Shown here in pieces: positions 1 through 8,001 of a stretch of 14,176 nucleotides of DNA. Origin of the DNA: Gloeopeniophorella convolvens (taxonomy: Eukaryota > Basidiomycota > Agaricomycetes > Russulales); NCBI GenBank assembly GCA_022496205.1, contig WTXD01000264.1:1-14176 (forward strand), read 5' to 3'. Below the pieces are notes generated by a model, which did no database searches, was not told the DNA's origin, and was given only the letters and a program-made list of their open reading frames with translations. The translations under genes and the position numbers were made by a program. The stretch's first letter is position 1; each line of letters starts with the position of its first letter.

Positions 1-1197
1 CCCCCAGAACCGCCAGCACCCCCAATACCATTACCCACGCTCACCCTAGGAACGGTTTTCCAAGCCCTCTCCCGACTATTCCAAAGCCTATATGGCGTCG
101 CCCTTCGTCCTGTCGAACTCTCCCCGGGCGAGGTCTGGCACCCGGACGTCAAGAAGCTTGAGGTGGTGGACGAGACAGACGGCCTCCTAGGATGGATCTA
201 CACCGACCTCTTCGCGCGACGGAACAAGTCGAGCGGCGCCGCTCACTACACCGTCCGGTGTTCGCGGAGAACAGACGACGATGACGACGCCGGTGATCTC
301 TTACCCGAAGAGAACCACATGCCGCTCGTCGAGATGTCGCGTCAATTCGAGGCTGGCGGGCGGCATCGCATCCCGGACGGCACCTTCCAGTTGCCCGTCG
401 TCGTGTTGCTCACGGAGTTCACGCGCGCGCCCTCGCCTTCGCGCGGCCCTGCCGTACTAGAATGGCACGAAGTCCTGACGCTCTTCCACGAAATGGGGCA
501 CGCGATGCACTGTGAGTCCCCTTCCCATCCCGACGCTCCGGACGCTGACGCGCGGACCTGCACAGCCATGATCGGCCGCACGGAGTACCAGAACGTCTCG
601 GGCACGCGCTGCGCGACCGACTTTGTCGAGCTGCCTTCGATCCTGATGGAGCACTTCCTCACCTCGCCCGCGGTGCTCGCGCTCTTCGGCGCGCCGCCGC
701 GCGCATCGGACGCGGACGCCGTCGCGAACCACCACGAGGACCCGTGCCGCAACATCGACACATATGGCCAGATCCTGCTCGCTGCGCTCGACCAGACATA
801 CCACTCGCGCGCGGCGATGGACCCTACGTTTGACTCGACGGCTGCGCTTGCGCGGCTGCATGGACAGCGCGGGATCGTGCCGTATGTGCCCGGCACTAGC
901 TGGCAGACGCAGTTCGGCCACCTGTTTGGGTACGGAGCAACATACTATTCGTACTTGTTTGACCGTGCGATCGCTGCACGTGTTTGGAGGCAATTGTTCG
1001 TACACGACCCCCTTAACCGTGCAATGGGCGAACGGTACAAGACGGAGATCCTCAAACATGGTGGAGGTGAGGACCCTTGGGCGATGTTGGGATCATTGTT
1101 GAATGCGCCGGAGTTGGTTGGTGGAGACGAACAGGCGATGCGGGAGGTTGGCCGGTGGCGCATAGAAGAGGAGGTTGCTGTACCAGGACGGCACTGA
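1..1197 (+). CDS. MIP: Mitochondrial intermediate peptidase (M3 metallopeptidase), 3' part, 5' end cut by window
   Basis: This is the C-terminal 380 residues of an M3-family zinc peptidase that trims an octapeptide from imported mitochondrial matrix proteins. The reading frame is open from base 1, so the gene begins outside the window. One intron (512-565, 54 nt, GTGAGT...ACAG) must be removed. It has no stop and a length divisible by three, so unspliced translation would insert 18 residues. Splicing joins the zinc site HEMGHAMH to [20 protein letters not shown] and then [11 protein letters not shown], the family order of HExxH, Tyr and GT motifs and the DFVE zinc-ligand glutamate. The upstream segment [17 protein letters not shown] and [13 protein letters not shown] also fits the family. 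The stop is TGA at 1195-1197. MIP is the conserved flank of the A mating-type locus in Agaricomycetes, and the next gene is indeed a homeodomain gene, convergent with MIP. Confidence 0.95.
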   Translation, partial: PPEPPAPPIPLPTLTLGTVFQALSRLFQSLYGVALRPVELSPGEVWHPDVKKLEVVDETDGLLGWIYTDLFARRNKSSGAAHYTVRCSRRTDDDDDAGDLLPEENHMPLVEMSRQFEAGGRHRIPDGTFQLPVVVLLTEFTRAPSPSRGPAVLEWHEVLTLFHEMGHAMHCESPSHPDAPDADARTCTAMIGRTEYQNVSGTRCATDFVELPSILMEHFLTSPAVLALFGAPPRASDADAVANHHEDPCRNIDTYGQILLAALDQTYHSRAAMDPTFDSTAALARLHGQRGIVPYVPGTSWQTQFGHLFGYGATYYSYLFDRAIAARVWRQLFVHDPLNRAMGERYKTEILKHGGGEDPWAMLGSLLNAPELVGGDEQAMREVGRWRIEEEVAVPGRH

Positions 1198-1321
1198 CTT
1201 TTCCATTTATGCAATACATACATCAGACGTCGCTGAGCACACCGTTGAATTACTGAGTACAGGGTGGCATGCAATTATCGAGCGAGATTACCGGTGTTCT
1301 AGGGTATCCAAAGAGGGTCGA

Positions 1322-1918
1322 TCATGACAATGAAGGAACCAGATAGATTAAGCGTAGAAGGGGGTATGATCTAGTGCTACAACGTGGCTGCGACTGTATA
1401 TCATGGCCGATCACGGGAGGAAAAGTATCAATGAGGTTGAGAGTGAAGACGTAGACGAGGAGTAAGAATATAGGCAGACAAGATTCGATGAGTGATAATG
1501 GGTCCATCTGCAGCGCGGGATGCGCCAGGAAACGCCCGATACATAGACTGGCGATAACGTAGCTAGGGACATCCAAACAAAAACCACGGAATGTGTTGAT
1601 CGTCAATAACGGGTCCGATTGGAAGGGTAGACAGGCGCTGGGTGGGACTGAAGGGTCTAGGACAGATGGCGAGTTGGTGCTGTCGTGAGGGAATGTTAAG
1701 GTTGAAGGTACGGGAAGGCCTCCGTAAACACCTGGCACAGTAGAGTGAGGAAACGACAACAAGGGTGACTGAAGTTGTGACTGTGATAGCACCAGTGGCA
1801 TTTGATCAACAAATGCGTTGAGGGTAGACATGTCGGCGCTTTGAAACGAGGGAAGGGAGATCCCTGGCCCCAGTGAACTCGAGGCACACAAGTCGGTCAG
1901 TGCTGGTAATTGTGACAA
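1322..1918 (-). CDS. Probable C-terminal exon of the HD1 gene (Ser/Pro/Leu-rich)
   Basis: This is a 198-codon open frame on the HD1 strand, directly downstream of the HD1 exons. It overlaps the end of the 580-residue HD1 model in another frame. Its first 120 or so residues are rich in Ser, Pro and Leu (for example GPGISLPSFQSADMSTLN), like other HD1 tails. Such a long stop-free run is unlikely by chance at this base composition. An intron ending at the AG at 1949 restores this frame in phase 0. Possible donors are GTACGA at 1986 (38-nt intron, short) or GTGGTC at 2016 (68-nt intron). The last 60 codons are more hydrophobic and may lie beyond the true stop. The MIP stop is only 125 bp away on the opposite strand, so the two genes would converge closely. 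A separate small gene cannot be excluded. Confidence 0.5.
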   Translation of the reverse strand: MSQLPALTDLCASSSLGPGISLPSFQSADMSTLNAFVDQMPLVLSQSQLQSPLLSFPHSTVPGVYGGLPVPSTLTFPHDSTNSPSVLDPSVPPSACLPFQSDPLLTINTFRGFCLDVPSYVIASLCIGRFLAHPALQMDPLSLIESCLPIFLLLVYVFTLNLIDTFPPVIGHDIQSQPRCSTRSYPLLRLIYLVPSLS

Positions 1919-3693
1919 GGAATGTAGACCCCCAACGAGCCTGGAGTGCTGGAGGGGCCTTCAAATCTGATGGGCGCATTTCGTACGTCATCTGAGACTG
2001 CAGCTTCAGGGACCACCGACTTCCAGTTAGACAAGTCTGAGCTAGGAATATAGATTGGCGCTGGTTCAGCTAGGTGTGCGGGAGGGTGAGTTCAGAGAAA
2101 CTGGCAAGGCGACGTAGACGTACGGGTCGGGGTCATTGCCTGTAACGATGAAGTTGGCAAAGTGCTCCAATCGAAAATGCTGAAGTCAACGGAATCGAAG
2201 TTGGCGGGAAATTGAACCGTTGGTATTGGTATGTGACCAATGGGGAGATCAAAGTCAGAATTGCCGAGGGAATGCGCTGTAGGATCGAGCAGTGGGGGGG
2301 AGCTTCCGTTTGACTGATCAAGGTTGACGGGTAATCCAGAACACAGCCCCATAGGTACGATCGAGACTTGGTCCGAGAGCCTCCGTTTTTGCGTCGCGCG
2401 CGGAGACACCCGTGGATCGATAGCGTTGTCTGCGCCCTCTGGTATGTGCTCCTCGAGTAATTCCCACCGTCGCTTGCAACCGGGGGGCGTTAGCTGATTG
2501 TGCTGATTGAGTAACTCCGAAGGCATCAAATGCAGTAGGGCGGGGTGTGTCGGCATCGGAACTGCCTGACATGAAACCGGATCAGCAGCAGGCCTAGGTG
2601 TCAAAGTTGTTCCGGTGGGCGCGCTGTGCCCCTTGACTGGTTGCGTCCTGGCCAGTGGAAGTGAGTAAATGTGCGCAAGTTCGGGTATGTGCGCATACCG
2701 GGGCCGTTTCTGCGGTCGGTCGTGGCCGATACGCTCAACAACGGACACGTCTTCATCCAAGCATCGTTTCCGACCCGCAAGAGGGGGAGGGGGAGTGGTG
2801 TCTTCTTCACTTTCGTCGCTCTCCGATAAATCAGAAAAGTCATCGAAGAATGCAGTGGAACCTTGCGGAGATATAAAGACGCCTTCCGAGCCAAGTCCAG
2901 ATTCGCCGAAGGCCACCAAAGGGCTATCCTGTTCCGAATTCGCGAGTTCAAGGGGTTTAAATTGCTCAGCAGAGACGTGATTGGCTCGTGGATGCAGCGA
3001 GAAGAGCGTCTCCGCAAACGCCTTCACAGTGGTAAAGGCAAACATAATGTCAAATGGAACATCGTCATCGCGGTCCAGGAGAGCCCGTTTTGCAGCAGTC
3101 ACAGTCGCGGTGGGGGAAGACGCGAAAAATTTGCGGGAGAGGTCGGTCCACTTGACCGCATCTCTAGCCTCTTCGAACCATGTCTCGACCTGAGCAACTG
3201 ACGTTTGGGAGACGTCGCCCAGAGTCCGGATTTGAGTAGAGGTGGGGTAGGGATCGTGGATGTTGCGGATCAACCAGGTATACGCGCAACGGTCTAGAGC
3301 TTCGTGACGGCCAAGTGCATGGTGGAGTTCCGATGATGTACGAGAGAACAGAAGGTTGCAAGATGCAACGGGTACCATTTGGGAGGGGGCGCGGAGTGGG
3401 TCGCCTGCGGGTGAGTCTTGTATAAGATCATTGAGCAGGCAAGACTGGGCATCTTCAACCATGGCTTGGCTTTGGAGCATGAAATCTGCGATAGCCTCGA
3501 TAGCTCTCGAGACGCGTGAGATCAGCAGAGCTGTCTCGTCGTCTACTTCTCCCTTCACTTTGGCGTCTTCAATATCGTTTGTCAGCTGTGACCACTCCGG
3601 GTAAAACTCTTCAAGGGCTTCCTCGCCACGCGCCACGGCCAGGAGAAACTGCTGTTCAGCCTGACCGACCCTTTTCCGTAGTGTAGTCCGCAT
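1897..3693 (-). CDS. HD1: HD1-class homeodomain mating-type transcription factor
   Basis: HD1-type mating protein, expected to heterodimerise with an HD2 protein from a compatible mate. Exon 1 (3693-2124) gives 523 residues. Residues 1-110 are helical, with heptad-like character fitting the N-terminal dimerisation region. The homeodomain spans about 125-190: CAYTWLIRNIHDPYP (136-150) is helix 1 and the TALE-like loop, then QVETWFEEARDAVKW (168-182). The family continuation TDLSRKFF and AAKRALLDRDD follows. Basic clusters RKR (308-310) and PQKRPR (327-332) are likely nuclear localisation signals. An acidic Ser/Asp/Glu stretch (about 284-300) precedes them, and the tail is Ser/Pro-rich. Exon 1 could run to a TGA at 2092-2094, but a good intron (2123-2070, GTACGT...CCTAG, 54 nt) joins it to 56 more codons, giving 580 residues ending at 1897. 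A further intron may extend it (see the 1322-1918 entry). Odd point: the homeodomain Asn51 is Glu175. The family call is firm; the 3' end is not. Confidence 0.88.
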
Positions 3694-3928
3694 GATGTTG
3701 AGTGTAGTGGGTAAGGTGAGGTAAGGTTAAGTTCGAGCAGTGGTTCAGAGCCAGTGCCACGACTTGTTGTGGCGGATCGCGTTAGATAAGCACAATGGGG
3801 AGTGAAACCTGTGGCGATATACAAACGTTACATAAGGGTGGCACGCGCACGTGTCATGCGGGGCGGCCTTGACTCGTCTCACTTTCAGACAGTCTTTGTA
3901 CCCTGTCCTTCGATATTCTACACCCTCC
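3694..3928. promoter_or_regulatory. Divergent HD1/HD2 promoter region
   Basis: These 235 bp separate the HD1 ATG (minus strand) from the preferred HD2 ATG (plus strand) and must hold both promoters. The HD1 leader is rich in short CTTACC-type repeats (3709-3730). ACAATGGGGA at 3792-3801 resembles the ACAAAGGGA pheromone-response element through which HMG factors induce mating homeodomain genes in smut fungi. It differs at one position of nine, so this is only suggestive. GCACGTGTC at 3847-3855 contains an E-box core. An in-frame ATG at 3851 could extend HD2 by 26 residues and would place its start inside this region. Confidence 0.6.
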
Positions 3929-5714
3929 ATGCCAGACCGACCGTTCTCCCAATCACTACTACGTGGTATCTCCGAAGGAGCCCGCGAACTCCGAGTACTC
4001 GCTCGTCCAAACCGGCTCCCCTCCAACTCTGGTTCCCAGGCTTCGTCGCTTCACCTCCCTGAAATTCGGGCACCAGCACAATTCCTCATAGACATGGGGA
4101 TCCAACCTGCGCTAGCCGAAATACTATCGACCATATACATGAAGTTCGCCGCCCAGCATAGAAAGACCTTTGAATCATACTTTGATCGTGCCATCTACGG
4201 AGGCTGTCGTCTTCCTGCCGAATGTTACCGCAAGATGTTCGTCGTTCAATTCGAAAGGGTGATTCAGCGCTGGGGCTCCCAACTTTTCTCGACTATCTGG
4301 GTGTGGCTTCGTCGCGGTGAATCGTTCCGGCATGGACCATTTGATTTCAAGGGTGTAGGTGTGAGTATCATATCAAGTTTCTCGCATCTGTGCGATCTGA
4401 AGCTTTCCCCTGAAGTTACGGATCAGTAACGATGAGAAGCCCGAGATCCTTTCGAGGCTCGGCCTCCGAATAACTCCCCCCTTTGTGAGTAATGCGAATG
4501 AAGTCTGTCGCTCAAATCGTGTATGCGCATTGCAAACAAACCAATCAACCAACCCTGTCCCTAATATGGTGGCCCCTGAGAAGAGAGAAGCCATAATACT
4601 GTCCAAAACAGAGGAGGCACGCTTTGGGGTAACATCCATCATTGTCCCATGGGCTTGTTAATCTCATGCTCATTCACAGTCGATCACCCCTTCGCTAATG
4701 ATGTCACCAAATACCACACGTCACTCCAATGCTCTCGATTGGCAACCGACACGGACATGCTTTCCTGCACCCTACCCTCCTCCACCGAGAGAATCACCCC
4801 ACGTACTAGGGCCATCATTCAGTCTCGCTACGGCCTCCAACGTTCGGAAGGTTTCAGTTGACCGCATTGTCGACATTCCCTCTGTCATTGCCTCTTTCGG
4901 CCGTATGGCGATATCGATGCCTGAAAACGATGTAACAGCCCAGAGGAGTTGGAATGTTCTTCAAAGTCCCTGGCTAATAAAGACCGAGCCTGCGTCTGCC
5001 CCGACTATCGGAGAAGGCCGATTTGCACGGAAGGAAGCCAATAGTGCACCGCGTAGGCGCCGGATCGCCGCTCTCCCAACCCCGTCCGCCAAATCCTCAG
5101 CCACGATTCCGCCTCGCTCTGCCCTACGGCCCGCGGTTTCGGTAGCTTTATCAGATTCTTTCTGTTCCACCTTTGCGGGGGGCAATCCGCTGGGCTCTGT
5201 TCCGCGGCAGGAAGCAACGCCTCCAGGATTCGTCCCGGTAGCTACACGGCGTTCAGCAGAGACGTCGATCCTTCCAAACCCACGGGTGCCTATCGAAAAG
5301 AAGAGGAAGATTCGACCCATCCCTCAAAGGACGTCCCTCCGATCCCAGGCCATTCTACCGGACGATGCTACGGCCTGTTCAACCCCGGCGGGGCGGAGAA
5401 TACCGTCGCACACATTATCGCGCACTCCATCACTCACTTCAGATGCTTCCTCATACTATGACTCACCCTCATCATCATCGGACGAACTCGATACCCCCCC
5501 TTCGAGCCCCCCATCGCCTCTAACTGCCTTATCTCGCAGTATGCCGGTGGTAGATAAGTTCCTCCCCCACAAAACCGTCTTGCAGGAATCACGTACGCAA
5601 TCAATACTAACTAGAAGGTCCAGATGTGGGGCAAACAAGTCTCACGGCAGTCCCGCTAAAGGAGGTACAAAGAGAGAGGAATCGCCTTCAAGCTTCACCC
5701 TCAGGGATCGGTGA
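3929..5714 (+). CDS. HD2: HD2-like mating-type homeodomain protein, divergent homeodomain
   Basis: Divergent partner of HD1; position between HD1 and beta-fg marks it as the HD2 gene. Model: exon 1 3929-4360, intron GTGAGT...TGAAG 4361-4415, exon 2 4416-4628, intron GTAACA...ACAG 4629-4679, exon 3 4680-5714; total 559 residues. Residues 1-130 look like an HD2 dimerisation region (FLIDMGIQPALAEILSTIY, then a YRKMFVVQFERVIQRW helix). GPFDF (136-140) resembles the residues that open an HD2 homeodomain. Exon 2 follows with a helix-2-like stretch NDEKPEILSRLGLRITP, but the diagnostic W-F-x-N-x-R is absent. The best remnant is EVCRSNR (173-179). Exon 3 is Ser/Pro-rich, with KKRK at about 422-425 as a likely nuclear signal and a SPSSSSDELDTPPSSPPSP cluster. 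The start at 3929 is preferred; 3851 is an in-frame alternative. Identity rests on synteny and the N-terminus. Exons 1 and 3 are fairly secure; exon 2 is less so. Confidence 0.75.
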
Positions 5715-6063
5715 CCCCGCAACACGCGCACGATCTCGCTACCATTCTCTCTCCCGCCTCCGTGTAACCTTCCCGCTTGTCGCGCCTTGACAGGCTCCTC
5801 AACAGCCATATCCTTGCATGTATCTTTATATCCTTCTCTGACATGTTCTCCTACCCCGTCCTTTCACACACGTCCGCATATGTATTCACCTCACGTACAT
5901 ATACATCTTTTGATGCCCTCTTCCCCCTGATCCAGTTGCAATTCATTCATCGATTTCTGCAATGAACCTGGTCGAGCACCATGCTACCAGCTACCAATTT
6001 CCCAACACATATTATTGTGAGAAGGGCGCCTTCTTGTATCTGACCGCAGACAGTCGCGGGCAA
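5715..6063. other. Intergenic region between convergent HD2 and beta-fg genes
   Basis: About 350 bp of pyrimidine-rich plus-strand sequence holding the 3' ends of two convergent genes. Short open frames here have no recognisable content. I see no RNA gene, repeat or mobile element. Confidence 0.6.
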
Positions 6064-7055
6064 TCAGATAAACTTTGAGGCCTGTGTTACCAGAGTAGTG
6101 TTGAACCCGCCTCTTCCACGGACGGAAGGTGGGTGAGACTTACTAAGCCCATTAATCCACCCAGGCCGCCACTACTTTCGCCGCCAGTGGCAGCACTGAA
6201 CTTGCTCTGAACGAGGAGCTTCATAACAGTCATGCCGGCACTATTGATCGCGTCTTGCTTTCCTCCACTGCTTGCACCCCCCGACTTGTCAAACAACTTG
6301 GAGGCCTCGGCCATAGCCATGCTGATTAGATCCGTCTGTGAGCGTCCGCCGCCGCCACCGGAAGTGAAGCTCTTGAGCACCTGCACATAATTTATATGTG
6401 AGGTGGTTATACAGTCAAAACAGGTCGGACTACCTGAAGGGCCGCAGCGCTACCCATGGATGAAGCGGGAAGTGCCCCAGCAGAGTCCTCTTGGTAGGCC
6501 TTGCGGTGCGAATCTTGGACATCATCTTCGTCGACTGGTTCGTTGTGCTGAGACTAATCCAAAGACCAGCATTAATTTATGAGCTGCACATGGGATGCGA
6601 GAATTGCGCGGCGTGCCTTGTTGTTGTTGACGAATGAGAGAGCAGAAGAAAACTGCGAGCTATCGCCAGAGCCGTGGTTCTGCGCAGTGCGAACCGCCTC
6701 ATCATGGTCAACTTGCATAGGAAGATCAGTCAGGTGCCAGTACACAGATTGATACAAGGCTAAGAGAGCGCACTTTGAGGGGAACCGTAGCCAGCTCCCT
6801 GCTGGGAGTGGTGGGGAGAGTTGTACTCCTCGCCGCCGGTCTTGCGGTACGCTGGGCGAAAGGAGACGAGCAGATGAGCTCAGATCGCCTGTTGATCTCG
6901 TAAGATGCGGGGTAACTCACAATCGTCGTCGTCAGAGCGGCCCTTCGAGTGCTCCGAGTAGGCCTCGTATCCCTGCTTTGCCAGATTGATAAAATTATCC
7001 TAGGAGGAAGATCGTCAAAAATCAGTAATCCTCTAGGCAGAAAACTGCGCACCAT
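6064..7055 (-). CDS. bfg: Beta-flanking protein (beta-fg), conserved MAT-A neighbour
   Basis: Conserved fungal protein of unknown biochemical role, used as a landmark of the A mating-type locus. Spliced from seven exons: 7055-7053, 6999-6921, 6851-6774, 6711-6617, 6547-6434, 6380-6144 and 6081-6064, giving 207 residues. It starts M-DNFINLAKQGYEAYSEHS, passes through an acidic stretch, then HDEAVRTAQNHGSGDSSQF and SALSFVNNNK, HNEPVDEDDVQDSHRKAY, a Gly-rich hinge, and QTDLISMAMAEASKLFDKSG. It ends KLLVQSKF...GGLMGL-ASKFI. This order and the closing ASKF are typical of the family. Two oddities: the first intron (7052-7000) falls directly after the ATG, and the fourth (6616-6548, 69 nt) appears to use a GC donor (AAG|GCACGC). 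A GT alternative at 6589 would leave a 42-nt intron and add nine residues. It shares a 191-bp promoter with the divergent gene at 7247. Confidence 0.88.
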
Positions 7056-7246
7056 GGTGGAGTGTTGCAGAGAGGGCGCAGCGTCTGGACGTGATCTTAT
7101 CTGGAGCCTGTGGAATGACGTCAGGGTGCTCATGTCATCCTCGCTAGCGCGCGGCTTGCCACCGTTTCCCATGCACTGACACGGTCGTGCACCGACAGCG
7201 CTGGACCGAGCCTGTGACAACCGCACCGCGCCCAGAACTCAGCACA
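7056..7246. promoter_or_regulatory. Divergent promoter of beta-fg and the 7247 gene, with CRE palindrome at 7116-7123
   Basis: The region between two divergently oriented start codons is 191 bp. It contains one perfect ATF/CREB palindrome TGACGTCA at 7116-7123, about 60 bp from the beta-fg ATG and 125 bp from the other ATG. I see no convincing TATA box. Confidence 0.55.
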
Positions 7247-7836
7247 ATGAACGCTCAGAATAACGCCAACTTCTCCTTTTCCTCCCCCTTCCCCACAATG
7301 GTTTCCTTCGGCCACCCGCCCACCGCACAGCCAGAGGACCCAAACTCGCCCGCGCTCTTCAAGGAGAACGTCAAGACAGTCCAGTCCCAGATTAGCTTCG
7401 TGCGCACGCTGGCGCACCAGGCGCTGCATTCAATGTGAGCGTGGCAGCCTCCGCGGCTCCATATTTTCCGCGGCGCTGACGGGGGCCTTTGTTCCTGCCC
7501 GCAGTAAGGGTGCCTATCAGCCTGGGTCTAGCCCTGCGCAGATAGCCCGTGCGTCATCTTTTCTCTCGTGGAGCTCGCGTCCATTGATTGTCCCGCAGAA
7601 AACCTCGCCACTCTAAGACAGAACCTGCAGGTACTCAACGAGACGCTCTTGAACTCGGGCGTCGGCTCGCTGCCTCTCCTGCCCCTGAAACGGCAGGGCC
7701 TCCCACAGAGGAGCAGCTCGCGGAGCAAGCCAACAGGGCCATCTCTGCTCTATTTACCTTGCATACGCGCATGCAGGAGACTGCGTCTGTCACCGCGAAT
7801 ATCATGGCGGCTCCCGAACAGGCACTTCGGCGGTGA
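7247..7836 (+). CDS. Small helical protein of unknown function; reading frame break or intron near 7630-7710
   Basis: I do not recognise this gene. Exon 1 (7247-7434) begins MNAQNNANFSFSSPFP and ends in the helix LFKENVKTVQSQISFVRTLA. Intron 1 is 7435-7504 (GTGAGC...GCAG). Exon 2 (7505-7548) encodes KGAYQPGSSPAQIA. Intron 2 is 7549-7598 (GTGCGT...GCAG). Exon 3 starts NLATLRQNLQVLNETLL, strongly heptad-like. The last part, in another frame, is EEQLAEQANRAISALFTLHT followed by MAAPEQALRR and TGA. Joining the two frames needs an intron ending at 7710 (donor GTACTC 7631 or GTCGGC 7661), or a one-base loss in the C-run at 7682-7685. A base restored there would give a smooth Pro-rich linker. The protein would have about 140-165 residues, mostly amphipathic helix, perhaps a subunit of a larger complex; that is inference only. 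Confidence 0.7.
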
Positions 7837-8001
7837 GACGACTCAATTGTGTGACATGTGCTACTTGTGAGCGTTTTTCGTGTCCATCGTGAATGCACGA
7901 GGAAGTGTCGGGTGAGCTAATTGTTAGAATGACATAGTGTGCATATTGTACATTAATATATCACTTTATGTTATGATACAAATGCGCCAACGTTCAACTG
8001 T

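Noticed and set aside
342..1274. Long open frames on the minus strand opposite MIP
   Set aside because: They mirror the GC-rich MIP coding sequence and show no domain; MIP motifs on the plus strand are decisive.
2655..3604. Plus-strand open frames opposite HD1
   Set aside because: Shadows of the HD1 exon; the homeodomain and nuclear signals lie on the minus strand.
4600..4628. VQNRGG or RRH reading as a homeodomain helix 3 in alternative frames
   Set aside because: The frame that yields it closes at 4861 and does not reach the long C-terminal exon.
4690..4800. MMSP and QIPHV...GNRHGHA stretches resembling HD2 helices 2 and 3
   Set aside because: They fall in different frames, need several indels, and have no W-F. 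Several equally weak matches can be found nearby, so they are probably chance.
7450..7475. Paired CCGCGG sites in intron 1 of the small gene, as a hairpin
   Set aside because: A single palindromic hexamer occurring twice in GC-rich sequence is not enough to claim structure.
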